A stretch of 64,000 nt of DNA from NCBI RefSeq assembly GCF_900324485.2, contig NW_022872898.1, forward strand, positions 248,001-312,000. Reading direction: 5' to 3'. The notes under the pieces were generated by a model. That model was not told where the DNA came from. It searched no databases and was given only the letters and a program-made list of their open reading frames with translations. This stretch comes from Mastacembelus armatus. Its lineage: Eukaryota > Chordata > Actinopteri > Synbranchiformes > Mastacembelidae. The translations under genes and the position numbers were made by a program. This document shows, piece after piece, positions 41,051 to 52,089 of this stretch; the first letter of the stretch is position 1; every line of letters begins with the position of its first letter.

Positions 41051-41779
41051 GTGTGAACCCAGGAGCTTCTGACAAAACTCTGTTATTCTCCACATTGTGG
41101 TAAAATCAACTGACAACTGAGACACAATGTGACGGGTTCAGTATTTGATGCTCTGGTTGACTTTCAGTTCGTAATCGCCTGCAGAAAACCTCCATGGTCT
41201 GTGCGTAAAACCAGTGCAGACACGTTTGCGCCCGGGCTGACCCATCTAATCTGTACTGACGTGTTTGTGTGTCTGCGTCCATTACTGTGTTTTCATGTTC
41301 ATGCACAAATGAAAAACCAAGTAAATAAGGTTTTAATAAAAATGTCACATTATACATTTTCTTTGTAGTTTGTCATTTTGTCGTATTTTAAAGTCTGTAA
41401 AGGAAAAACAAAGCAGCAATATTTCAACATTTTATGGATGTGACTGCTCCTGTTAAAGACAAAGTGATCAGGAACAGGCAGAAATAACGACTCAGGGCAC
41501 AGAAAAGGGAGTGAACCAAAATGGCCTAAATCACAGCTTCAGGTTCATTATGACATTTAGAAACAGATGTTGTGTGTGTTCAATGATTAGCCAGTTATTC
41601 AGCTAATGTTTTGGTGGTCGGTGACCAGCCTATCAGACAGTGGTTCTGTATATTTGCTAAACATTTGTTGAGCTTGTGATGAAAATAATTAGACATTGTC
41701 AAGTCAACAGCTACTTCCTGCAGATAGTAGAACTTCCTCATCTTGGCCTGATCCCTGTTGTAGCAATGCTGAGGTTCAT
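41051..41779. other. non-coding, nothing recognised
   Basis: No gene, fold or known element was found up to the start of module copy C. Confidence 0.4.
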
Positions 41780-42055
41780 GCTGTTTTTGACCAGCCTCAT
41801 TAAAAGAACAATATTGTGAGTCCAGTGGACACTTAACACTTCCAGTGAGCTGTTGGATTCACTGTAATCATGAGTTAATGAGGACTGAATAGAATCATTA
41901 ACATTCGTTCTGACATGGGGCAAGTTTGGGTGTAGCCTCATTAGCATTTCAGCTTTCTGTGCTTTGAACAAACCGGTCTAAAAACAGGTCAATAAGTCAA
42001 GGTAGGAGCATACCAAATGGGCTAAGGGTTTGGGCACAGTACATAAATAATGAAA

Positions 42056-42109
42056 CTAAAGGTTGAGTCATGGCAATTGAAAGTCCAGTTGCCATGACTC
42101 AACCTTTAG
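42056..42109. repeat. 24-bp hairpin, second copy
   Basis: Same arms, loop AAAGTC and single U-G position as 10237-10290. Confidence 0.8.
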
Positions 42110-42300
42110 ATAACTTCCCCTGGACAACTGAGGATCTTCACACACATAATGAGAACAAATAATCTCTGGGGTAGACACCGACATATGAAAAGCTGAAACA
42201 AGTTCATGCAGGAATTGTTGGTGGCACAGAGTGAATAGCCAGTGCCCTGTCTGCCCTCAATACCACAACTGCAGCATTGGTTGCCCACTGTGTTTGCACG

Positions 42301-42301
<1 letters not shown>

Positions 42302-42357
<56 letters not shown>
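42302..42357 (+). repeat. (GT)n microsatellite, long allele
   Basis: About 28 units, against eight or nine at the paralogous site 10486. Confidence 0.9.
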
Positions 42358-42358
<1 letters not shown>

Positions 42359-42687
42359 ACTTGGGTGGGTTAAAAAGCACAAATACTCACTGTACTTGGC
42401 CAGATAAGTCACTTTCACTTTCACTTGCTTCACCTTAATGTTGCAAGGCAGTTGGTTGGTGCTGCTCTTCATTGAACTGGTTAAGTATGATGGGCTCTTC
42501 ATCCTCTTTGGTTCTTCCCTGGAACTAAACAAGCGCATTACTCACTATACATGCAGTTTGTGCGGTTAAGAAAAGAGACTTGGCGTCTAGTGTTCAGTTT
42601 ATGTATCTGTGGAAAAGTTCAACACCAAACCACTGTGTGCTTCCTTTAATGTTTTGTATCAATACTAAAAACTGTATATAAAACTGT

Positions 42688-42765
42688 AATAGGCTCCAGC
42701 AGATCCCTGTGACCCTAATTAGGAATAAGTGGGTGTAGATCATGGCTGGATGGATGGATAAAAAC
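42688..42765 (+). mobile_element. (ATGG)-tailed retroposon, short 3' fragment
   Basis: Paralogue of 10833-10908. Confidence 0.7.
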
Positions 42766-42821
42766 TGTACATAAGCTAAATTATAAGTATTTGACTTGTG
42801 TCTATTGTTGCAGCTTTTTTT

Positions 42822-42894
42822 GCCTCATTGGTGCAGTTGGCAGCACGTCAGTCTCATAATCTGAAGGCCGTGAGTTCAAACCTCACACGAGGCA
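42822..42894 (+). tRNA. elongator tRNA-Met (CAT)
   Basis: It has the same structure as 10972, with the D-stem changed in a paired way (GTGC/GCAC). The T-arm GTGAG TTCAAAC CTCAC is perfect. The acceptor has one A-C mismatch (GCCTCAT/ACGAGGC), making it slightly weaker than copy B. Confidence 0.88.
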
Positions 42895-43561
42895 GGGGTT
42901 TCTTTATGGTTCATCTAGAACAGGAGGGTGCAACCTTGTTCCTTCACCTTTATACTAGTGATTGTCTGTATCAGATGTGTTTAGCCAATCAGAAGCTGTA
43001 CCATCCTGTCTCAGATAAGGGCGGATGACTAATTAAGTAGGTTCTGATGGCCCACACCTGATCCAGTTAGTCAGCAGTGGGTGCACCATTTATATTTGGA
43101 AAACAAGCAGTGCAGTTTTTCTTGAGGAACATAAGTGCCAACCACCCATCTACACCTGTGTGCAGTCATATATATTGAGGATATAGTTAGAAATCAGACT
43201 GCTGAAGAGCTTCAGCTTATTAAGCAAACCAAAATGCATCACTGCAAGTCATGTGAAAGTTCCATCTGCTATGGGTTAAACTACTGGTGCAAGAATGAAA
43301 CATGAACAAAAGAAGAAGTTTATGTTATGCTACTTAGTGATTTTCTGAGAAGAAAGCCAGAACTCCTAGCAAAAAAATCTGAATTTTGAGAAAATTAAAA
43401 ATTATATATTAAAAAACAGATCTGTTTGAAAAACCGAGGTCAGAAAAAGTCCAAACTAGCTCAGTGTGTAGGAAAAAACATAGTTCCAGGTCTTTCTGAA
43501 TCCATGAAAATACGACAGTCTGGCAAATTGTAAACTGATTATGGATCTGATCATTAAGTGT

Positions 43562-43629
43562 GGGGGATTAGCTCAAGTGGTAGAGGCTTGCTCATGAAGA
43601 GGTAGTGGGATCGATGCCCACATTCTCCA
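43562..43629 (+). pseudogene. tRNA-Ala, damaged by small deletions
   Basis: The D-arm and the 3' end from GGTAGTGGGATCGATGCC are normal. The anticodon arm (GGCTTGCTCATGAAG in place of the 11750-11770 sequence) has lost several bases, so anticodon AGC is gone. It lies in the deletion-rich patch, so an assembly fault cannot be ruled out. Confidence 0.7.
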
Positions 43630-43894
43630 CAAGTCTTTAAAGCCCAATCTTAAGACTTCTGTATTATCAGATATCTGGTTTCATATTTGTACAACATGTA
43701 TGAACTCAGTCCAGACAAAGACAGCAGAATGTGTTATAGACAGAGTGAGTGTGAACTGCCAAAGTGCTGTCATCCTTTCACTCCTGCTTTCCTGACTGAC
43801 ATGTTTTCCATAAGCAGAAGTACAGGAGCCAAGGAGCAGAACAGATGAGGTGGATGGAAAATACCTCAGAAGAGTAGTAAAAACTTTGGACACA

Positions 43895-43943
43895 GTGATG
43901 GTGGTGTAGTGGTGAGCATAGCTGCCTTCCACACAGGGGCCAG
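43895..43943 (+). pseudogene. tRNA-Gly (TCC) relic, 5' part
   Basis: Paralogue of 12066-12114. Confidence 0.7.
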
Positions 43944-43992
43944 TTGTATATAGGAGTCATAGCCAATGAAACTGCAGCATTGTTGATGCTGT

Positions 43993-44048
43993 CCAAGGTG
44001 CTCAGTTGGTAGAGTGGAGGACTGTAGGTTGAAGTGACAGTTATCCTG
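43993..44048 (+). pseudogene. tRNA-Tyr relic, 5' part with intron
   Basis: Paralogue of 12164-12219. Confidence 0.65.
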
Positions 44049-44139
44049 CAGTTAAGAAAAGAGCTTTGGTATCAAATGTGTAGTTAAGTGTCAGTTTATG
44101 CATCTGTGGAAAAGTTCAACACCAAACCGCTGTGTGCTT

Positions 44140-44227
44140 CCTTCAATAGCTCAGTTGGCAGAGCGGAGGACTGTAGGTTGAAGTAGCAGTTATCCTTAGG
44201 TCACTGGTTCAACTCCGGCTTGAAGGA
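44140..44227 (+). tRNA. tRNA-Tyr (GTA) with intron
   Basis: The 88-base precursor is as at 12311, with acceptor CCTTCAA/TTGAAGG, anticodon GTA and an intron of about 15 bases. One change opens the outer T-stem pair (ACTGG against CCGGC). Otherwise it is intact. Confidence 0.88.
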
Positions 44228-44733
44228 ATATTGTTTAGGTTTTGTGTTCTGTGTATCTGCTGACATAGGATGGATGTGAAATCAAGAGCTGATGACACAT
44301 TCGATGTGTATTGTAATGTCAATTGCTGCATCTGTGTAATAGTAGATTTTAGTTGCAAACCCATGACCTTCGTGTTGTGAGGAAACAGTGCAACCACGTA
44401 TCCACCATGGCATGTGGCAACAACAGACTGGTAAAAAATGTACAGCATCTCATTTTATGCAGGTCATACAACTAATCACAGATAGTTACTATTGGAATAT
44501 ACTGATTATTACAGACATTCACTGGAGAATTTAATTCACTGAACAGGAGCTGACAAACATGAATCCTTTATGAAACAGGAGAATGGAGAGAGGAGACAGG
44601 AAGGAAATATGAACAGGGACCGTCCTTCTGGACTTTCTAAGCTCAAGAGCCAAAATCAGTTCTTGCATGTTCCAATGTCTAAAACTCAGACATTGTGGAC
44701 TAAGGCAGATATATTTTAAATGTGCTTGTAAGT

Positions 44734-44807
44734 GGTACTGTGACTTAGTTGGTTAATGTGCCTGTGTAGTAAACAGGAGATCTTGTGTTCAAACCCCAGC
44801 AATGCCT
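44734..44807 (+). pseudogene. tRNA-Thr-like, degenerate
   Basis: Paralogue of 12891. The anticodon stem has an additional change (CTGTGTAGTAAACAGG) and the T-stem pairs poorly. Confidence 0.65.
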
Positions 44808-45723
44808 CAGTAATAACTCACTATAAACAAACCCAGATTTTTCTAAATAGCTAATTTAATAATCTTCTGAGCTCTACCCTGTACTTTGATAACATTCTCT
44901 GTCTCTCTCTTTGTAAAGTCATTTTCTACCTGAGTATGTACATGTAACAGCAACAACGTTGAATCACCTGCAAAGATATTCTGCATTAACCGAAATTATT
45001 CATACCCCTGGCAAATTCTGACTTAAAGTTACTTTTATTCAACCAGTTTTCAAGTTTTTTCTTGATTAGAAATGACACAATAATAATAATAAGACGATGT
45101 ACAAGAGGCATCATTGTAAAGTCAGAAAGTGTGTGTGTGTGTGTGTGTCATAACACTGAGAGACCTTTGATCTCTTTAATGTCTAAACATTCTTGGACAT
45201 GATGTTACAGAGACACCTTCAGAAGTGTCATTGACACAAGAAGCAGCTCGACTGCACAGGAGTTGTTCATCATTCATTGAAAGAGACAGAAACCATATAA
45301 GACAGAGAGAGAGAGACACATCTGCTGTAAAAATCAATCAGAGGAAATAACAGCACTGTTGCAACAACTTACAGACTTTCTTTAAGTCCAAATCTGTTAG
45401 TAGTTCATTTCACTGTTCAGTTTGGTAGTTCATGCATGGCATAGTTTTCCAGGTAATGTGTTAATTTCACAGGTTGATGAGTGTAAATGATTTGAAAAGA
45501 AGCCTCTGTGTATATACTACGTGGACATTCAGTGGGTAACAGTCAGTCTCTGTTGTTGCTGAAGGAGCTACCTGGCCTGGATGACTGTTGTGTTGCTGTT
45601 GTTGAGTTAGTCTGTTGCTGTTTCTGTCTACAAAGATGTAAAAAAAAAACTATATTATATAAATATTTTAGTATTAATACAAAATATTAAAGTGGTCACA
45701 TCTGAGTCGGGCAGCCAAAAAAG

Positions 45724-45785
45724 AGCTCCAGCAGATCCTTGTGACCCTGGTTCAGGAATAAGTGGGTATAGAAGATGGATGGGTC
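45724..45785 (+). mobile_element. (ATGG)-type retroposon, short 3' fragment
   Basis: Paralogue of 13887-13948. Confidence 0.6.
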
Positions 45786-46023
45786 ACATCAATGTAACAG
45801 GAATATATTGCATTGTGAATATTGTATTTTATTAATACTGTATATTAATATTGTAATAATATTGCATATGATTCCACTTTAATTACTTTCATTTGGGTGT
45901 GTTTGGGCAGCCCCTCTCAGTAGCTGGTAGTGGTAATTGCCCAGCGCACAGTGAGCATGTTGACATTTCATGGTCAGATCAGGTGTCATGATGTGAAGAC
46001 ATCAGCTTGTAGGAGGAGCAGAG

Positions 46024-46094
46024 GCATTGGTGATGAAATGGAAGCGTTCCTGCGTGCCATGTGTGAGATCTGGCTTCGATTCTCGGACAGTGCA
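46024..46094 (+). pseudogene. tRNA-Gly (GCC), degenerate
   Basis: Paralogue of 14188-14258, with consensus TTCGATT in the T-loop but the same ruined D-arm. Confidence 0.65.
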
Positions 46095-46372
46095 GAAGTG
46101 GTTTGAAATTGCCATGTGTCAGCACTTAGTTGTTATAGCTTTCTAGGCTGCTGTGCAGGGGACTTGGATGTTTGAAGCAAACCTATTAACCTCTACACTA
46201 CAGGAGCACAGCTGCATGTTTTCAAGATATCTCTCAGATCTCCTTTATGATTTCCTAAAGATGACACACATTTGGATCATTTGAATTTAGCTTCTCCAAA
46301 TAAGTGCCGTATGGACTTATTGTACAATTCTGTATTTTACAGCACCATGTTCTGATACCAAAGGCTGTGTCA

Positions 46373-46445
46373 GTTTCTGTACTGTAGTGGTCCTCGTGTT
46401 TGCCTGATAAGTGAAAAGACCCTGGTTTGGAACCAGGCAGAAAAA
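46373..46445 (+). pseudogene. tRNA-Val-derived sequence with GAT anticodon
   Basis: Paralogue of 14537-14609, keeping the anticodon loop CTGATAA and the well-paired T-arm. Confidence 0.65.
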
Positions 46446-46889
46446 GAGGTTGTTTATTGACTGTTGAAGAAAACTCGGCCTGAGCTTACCAATGTTAGCT
46501 GTGACCCAACGCAAGAATAAACAGCCTGACGGTGACACCACAGTTAAATCTACAGAGACAGTCCCCCAAACATCTTAAAGTATGTAACAACACAAAGTAC
46601 AAATCAAATACTCATTTCACAGTTTCAGTATCAATGCAGATATACTGGTTTAGCTTCAAGGAAAGCAGGATGACAAGCATATCATACTTAACCAGTTCAA
46701 CACAGATGCACAGTACTACAGTTGCAACCCTGAGATGTAGTGGGTGGGACTTGTTATGCTGTTTTGTAAAATACAAAATTATTTGGAAGCCTGGATGACA
46801 GGGTTAAGTCATGACATTGTTTGCAATACATAGCACTTCAGCTTCACTAGCTCAGTCAGTAGAGCATGTGAATTTTATTCTCAGGGTCA

Positions 46890-47290
46890 GGTAAAGCTGT
46901 AAGTTCATCCACTTTTTTGCAGAGTGACCTCACATTCTCCAAAATAATTTTTGGGAGAAATGGTTTAAATCTCCTACGTTTTTCTCGATGCTTCACTCCT
47001 GCTCTACAGCCCCTCCTGCGCCTCCTCAGGTCTTGGGGGATTTCAGGTTTTATACCAAGAAGCAGACTTGTTCCCTTGAGAGCTAACAGTTGCTTCCTTG
47101 TATAGATGCCACAGAAACGTATATTTTCTGATGCAGTTTCCATAATCTCCATATGTCTTTCCACAGGAAAGATTTCTTGAGACCATACAGCTGCATTCTT
47201 GTAATGTAGAGGTTGATACGTTTCGCCCCTGCAGCCTTGAAAGCTGGAAGACATAAGTGCTGCCATAAGAATTCTTCCATTGAACCACCA
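46890..47290 (-). pseudogene. Rex1/L2 LINE 5' fragment
   Basis: The minus-strand frame contains ASENIRFCGIYTRKQLLALK and FKPFLPKIILENVRSLCKKV, the start of the endonuclease domain of the LINE at 26727-27497. The rest of the LINE is cut off at 46889/46890, where module C ends. About 180 bases of the 5' region present at 27480-27659 are missing. Confidence 0.8.
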
Positions 47291-47820
47291 ATGCTGTGTG
47301 AGACTAAAGGTCTTGGTAGACTACCCTAAATCCAATGGACCAATTGCAAAAAGGTCAACCACACAGGGCAACTGCTTTCCTAGTTAAATCTGCAGGCAAA
47401 AATGGAAATGTTTATTTTGGAAAGATTAATTTATCATTTCACTAAGCTTCATTATCCTATCTCGCAGGAATATTATTTACCTGGTTCACCATTTAAGTTC
47501 AGCAGGTTACACTATGAACTTATCACTAAAAAGCAAAGTTCAAGTTGATATAAAAGTCAGTTGCTTTGTAGATATTTGGTGTTCACAAGGTCCAACTGTG
47601 ACTGTAGCTTTTCAAGTGTCAGGGAATGTTGTGAACCAATCAGATTTAAGACAAATCTTAACACATGCCCTCTCAGAGAATTTTTTCTGAAAGGGTGGAG
47701 ACACTGAGCTTTGTTTAATAGCAGAATGTGTTATGTGCTGGAGTCTGGCATGAAGGGGTCATTGCTGCAACTGGAGACACTGCTCTATAACTGGGCATTT
47801 ACAAGCTTATTAAACACAAG

Positions 47821-47892
47821 ATCCCATACCGGGAGTTGAACCCGGGCCACTTGGGTGAAAACCAAGAATCCTAACCACTAGACCATATGGGA
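47821..47892 (-). tRNA. tRNA-Glu (TTC)
   Basis: It is identical in sequence and fold to the gene at 28490, including the unusual discriminator T. Flanks match for more than 500 bases on both sides. Confidence 0.9.
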
Positions 47893-48470
47893 CTTGAGTG
47901 TTGAGCAAGCTACTTAACAAAAAGAATATATATAAGATATAAAACATAAGACTGTAAATAATACTTTATTACAAGTAAACATGTGCAGTCGTCAAATTGT
48001 ACCACAAAAATCTAATAATATGTATTTAATAATATAAATATAATGATCAATAAAGTTTCATGATTATATTGTATTTTGTTTGATTAATGTGATTCTGAAA
48101 ATAAACTGAAAATTTACTGATAGACTGAAAATTTACTGATAGAAGACAATTTGATTTGTTGTTTAAAAAATCAATATTTCCATTTTATCTCTTTTTCAGC
48201 TCAGTTACAAATCAGACCTGTTTTTAGACTGGTTCGCTCAAAGCACAGAAAGCTAAAATGCTAATAATGAAATCAGTTCATTCCTGCTCCTGTCTAAACA
48301 TGTTATAGCTAAACTGAATTCACTGTTTGTACCAGAGTTTAAATAGTGTCAAAGTACAACAAGTGAATTTGTTATTCCTTGGCCTAATATGTCACATGTA
48401 AAACACTGCCACACACAGTTTGTTGGAAGTACTCACCAAAAGTTGGGACACCTGTAGGAATTGTTTGCAT

Positions 48471-49433
48471 CCATATTCAAGGCTCCATTTACTTCTACTG
48501 CTGCAAAGAAGATGGAAGTAGCTCAATCCCTGATTTCTGACATTTGCTTCATTTTCTGTGTAAAAGTGACTTTTTTAACCTCAGGCAGTACCAATAGAAC
48601 ATGTTTTGGACTTTTAATGTGAGGAAAGAAGGTCTTTTCCTGGGTTGCTGTGGCTCCGTTGCTTAAAGTACCTGTCTTATAATCTGCAGCAGAAACAAAG
48701 TTTGAAGTGAGTGGAAAACTTATCATGGATTGGAGATAAGGAGAACAGTTTTTTCTTTGAAAAAGATGAGGGTAGCTGATCATGGTCTGAAAGCTTGATG
48801 ATGGAGGAACAAGTCCACTTGTTTATTAATGGTACAGTTATGTCTCCAGGTCCAAAGAACAGATGGGCACAGAGACTTAACTGTAACTCCAAAGTAGCTT
48901 ATCAACCCAGAACCTCTTGCACCCTAAGCAAGAAACACTGTTAGACCAACAACTATCAACATAGCAGTAACATAGGGGCCTGCTGTCTTTCATATAAAAT
49001 TAGGTTTATATTTCTATATACAAACTGTTACATTCAGAAAAACCTACATACAGATCAGTCTGACACAGGCACCGGGAATGACTGAACAAGATGTAGGAAC
49101 AACCAAAAAAGGAGATTTAATGGCATAAAGTGTTTTTATTTTCAGTGTTGAAACAAGTGACAATATGACAAAGGGAAAATAGTGTGAGAGTAGAGGACGA
49201 CTGGTTGAGCCTTAAAGAAATGAAACTAATAAAACAAAACAGACCTATCCAAACCAAACTATAATGGATAAACAAAAGGAAACAAAAAACAGCCAAAGGA
49301 AGAATAATTACATTTGGAAATTCGTTGTACATGAAGCCCATCATACAGAAGTATGACTACATACATAATGCAGCTCTACTGAGCAAGTATCTTACACTTT
49401 CCAGCAGTAGCAGAAGATGGACACATCAACCGA
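48471..49433. other. non-coding with one tRNA-like relic
   Basis: At about 48648-48695 a Thr-like half tRNA (TGCTGTGGCTCCGTTGCTTA then AAGTACCTGTCTTATAATC) can be seen without a 3' half. Nothing else was recognised. Confidence 0.4.
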
Positions 49434-49741
49434 ATGGTCCAGCATGTTATTTCTAAAATCCTAGAAAAAGCTGTCGCTAAGCAGCTATCAGACCACTTAC
49501 ACAGGAATGAACTATTTGAAGATTTTCAATCAGGATTTAGAGCACACCATAGTACAGAAACAGCACTGTTAAAAGTTACCAATGATCTTGTCTTAGCCTC
49601 AGATAATAGACTTGTTTCTATACTTGTCCTCCTAGACCTTAGTGCTGCATTCGACACCATTGACCACAACATCTTATTGCAGAGACTGAAGCATGTGACT
49701 GGTATCAGAGGAACAGCGTTACAATGGTTCCAATCCTATTT
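49434..49741 (+). pseudogene. L2-type LINE reverse transcriptase fragment
   Basis: The frame reads ISKILEKAVAKQLSDHLHRN, FQSGFRAHHSTETALLKVTN and LVLLDLSAAFDTIDHNILLQ, then QWFQSY before the assembly gap. It is the same family as 52460-53351. The rest is lost in or beyond the gap. Confidence 0.85.
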
Positions 49742-49766
49742 NNNNNNNNNNNNNNNNNNNNNNNNN
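49742..49766. other. assembly gap (25 N)
   Basis: Twenty-five unknown bases interrupt the L2 fragment. The true gap size is not known from the sequence. Confidence 0.98.
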
Positions 49767-50149
49767 AGTAGACTAAGGTCTTACCTGAACTTGCTGCTGT
49801 TATTGTAGGAGTCTTTAGAAGTTACCAGTGGTCTACAGATCATTAGGAGCGTGCACGTCTGTAGCATGTCCTGTTTGGTCTCACTGATTTAAAGTAAAGA
49901 AGGACTACATAGCAGGAGGCTGTCTAGCACAGTGGTTGTGTGTCTGACTCGTGATCCGAAGGTTGTGTGTTGTGTCTTTACAATGCATGCTACATGAGAC
50001 ATTTGTAGCAATATACGCATTCAATACATCCACATAATCAATAGAAAGTCAGCTAAAAGCTCATCAAAACAAATTTTAGGAAAATTAAACACAATTCAAA
50101 CAATGAGCAGTTAAATGGCCACATACAACAAGCTAAAGGTGCAACATCT

Positions 50150-50525
50150 AAAACATAAACTCCAGTTGGGTTTAGAGGGAAATGAGAAGGTGGATGCACT
50201 GGCTAAACAAGCCTTGAAAAGACAGGATATAGGATTACAGGCTCCTCTTTGTAAGGCTGAAGTGATTTATCTGTTCAGAAATTAACAAAATTTGGCAAGT
50301 ACATTGGGATAGATGTGAAACAGGAAGACATTTATACAGTATACAGACACAGGAAGGAAAAGGAAAAATTTGGGGCTGGAATCAACAGGAAGAAAGCATC
50401 ATAACTGGATTAAGAATAGACACACTACGTAACAATGGGAAGCAACCAACAGGATTATGGAGGAATTGCAATAAGTCAGAAACAGTTAAACGTGTGTTGT
50501 TAGACTGCAGAGCCTGTGTCTATTA
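50150..50525 (+). pseudogene. I/Nimb-type LINE RNase H and C-terminal relic
   Basis: The plus strand reads GLEGNEKVDALAKQALKRQD, then APLCKAEV, and farther on IRIDTL-type and ETVKRVLLDC-type traces. GNExxDxLAK is the RNase H signature carried by I-group LINEs, and the terminal Cys region is typical of their ends. Frames are interrupted several times. Confidence 0.55.
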
Positions 50526-50598
50526 ACAGCACTTAAGTAGATAAAACAGGATGATTTTTCATTATAGGGTCTTCTTGGGAAGGTTAACCTAGAAATAT

Positions 50599-50889
50599 CC
50601 ATCCATCCATCCATCCATCCATTTTCTATACCCGCTTTTCCTGGCTCAGGGTCACAGGGATCTGCTGGAGCCTATCCCAGCTCTCTCTCGGGTGGAAGGC
50701 AGGGGTACACCCTGGACAGGTCACCAGTCCATCACAGGGCCACATATAGACACACAAAGACAGACAACCTCACACACTCACACTCACTCCTATGGGCAAT
50801 TTTAGAGTCACCAATCAACCTAACATGCGTGTTTTTGGACTGTGGGAGGAACCGGAGTACCTTTTTGCTGTGAGGCCACAGTGCTAACT
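50599..50889 (-). mobile_element. (ATGG)-tailed fish retroposon, near full length
   Basis: The minus strand runs from GTTAGCACTGTGGCCTCACA through the shared body to a tail of five or more GGAT units. TAGAAATAT at 50590-50598 and 50890-50898 is a 9-bp target duplication. It is the second near-complete copy after 4917. Confidence 0.82.
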
Positions 50890-50959
50890 TAGAAATATAT
50901 CATAGAATTTTTAACAGAAATAGGTTTTGTTGAAAGAATATAGTTTTTTGTCAGACCTT

Positions 50960-51065
50960 GTAAGAAGAAGAAGATAAAGGAGAAGAAGAAGAAGAAGAAG
51001 AAGACGAAGAAGAAGAAAAAAAAAAGAAAACAGAAACAGGAAGGAAGGAAAACCGACCCGGACCA
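50960..51065. repeat. GAA-rich tract, inverse of 63195-63290
   Basis: A long (GAA)n-type purine run (about 50967-51022), followed by GGAAGGAAGGAAAACCGACC, is the reverse complement of the 63.2-kb TTC-rich tract and flank. Confidence 0.7.
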
Positions 51066-52089
51066 CAGAAGTAACGGCCCCACCAACAGGAATGAGGTTG
51101 TCCAGTCCCCTGTTCCCAGCAATGAACAGGTCAGTGTTCAGGACTTAATTGATAGAAAAGGCTTCATAAAGATGCCAGAGTCAATGGTCCGTGTGTCATC
51201 TGTTCTTTCTAATTTTAGTTCAAGTCTGGAAGCGTCTAAAATCCAGTCTTTATGTTGATGTATTTCCGGGTGTGTGTTTTCTTGGTTTCACCCAGTCCTG
51301 AATAAAACAGCTTAGAAGTAGGTCTGAGCCATTACCCAGCCAGTTTACTAAGGATGAGTGTTGATACTCTGATATGCTACTTATGCTACTCTGTATTTCC
51401 ATTTATTTCCATGGGTACACAGGAAGAGAGAACATGGGAAAGAACACTGATTAAAATGATACATGATGAACAATGGAATAGATTCATGGAATTTATGGAC
51501 TGAACTTGTCAGTAACAATGTTTGAAATTTGTTACATCATGTTAGAGTTTGGTACTAAGTTCTATAGTTTGATGGAAGACGAGAAAATATCTCTATGTTT
51601 TTGCAGTTTGAGACATCAGCTGTCCACCACAGAGTACTTAGCTGCAAGCTATCATTTTGAGCTTGCTGAGGTTACTATGCAACCAGGGCAAGAAAGTCTG
51701 CTTCAGAGGCCATTTGGTCCTCAGAGTGGAATCAGTCGGAGTTCCAAGACTTCTCTAACCTGCAGGTTCAGAGTGTCTTTGTCACCAAGCTCGTGTACAC
51801 ACTCTTATGTAGGTCAATTTTCTCAGTCTTGTGGTGGTTGACAGACCAGGGTCTGTGCGCCACTGAGTTGTAAAACTTGGTCTCAGTTAAAAGTCATCAT
51901 CACCAGATAGTTTGGTGGCTGATTCTGAAAACCAAAATTTGGGTGAGACATGTTGTAAATGTCATTTATGGTTTTAGATTGTTCTATCATGTTATTTCAT
52001 ATAATCTCGCCATTTTGCTTTCTTCTTCTTTTTTAAAAATAGAAAAGAAGAAAGAGAATCAACAAGACCTTCACAACATTGCAGAGTTT
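51066..52089. other. non-coding, nothing firm
   Basis: A 111-residue frame at 51506-51841 has no recognisable domain and is probably chance. Confidence 0.4.

Larger units (their letters stand above)
41780..46889 (+). repeat. tRNA module, long copy C (about 5.1 kb)
   Basis: It is collinear with 9961-15054, near-identical except at 43268-43615, where many 1-3 base deletions and variants of the 54905 copy appear. It ends abruptly at 46889, inside the Lys relic, and joins directly to the tRNA-Glu module at 46890. Confidence 0.92.
46890..48470. repeat. tRNA-Glu module, copy 2
   Basis: It matches 27195-29128 minus two segments. It includes the 5' end of the Rex1/L2 LINE (about 46890-47290, minus strand), upstream flank and tRNA-Glu. 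Confidence 0.88.

Noticed and set aside
49918-49985. tRNA-like sequence GTCTGACTCGTGATCCGAAG
   Set aside because: It has an anticodon-arm look, but neither acceptor strands nor a T-arm could be found and it matches no tRNA family well.
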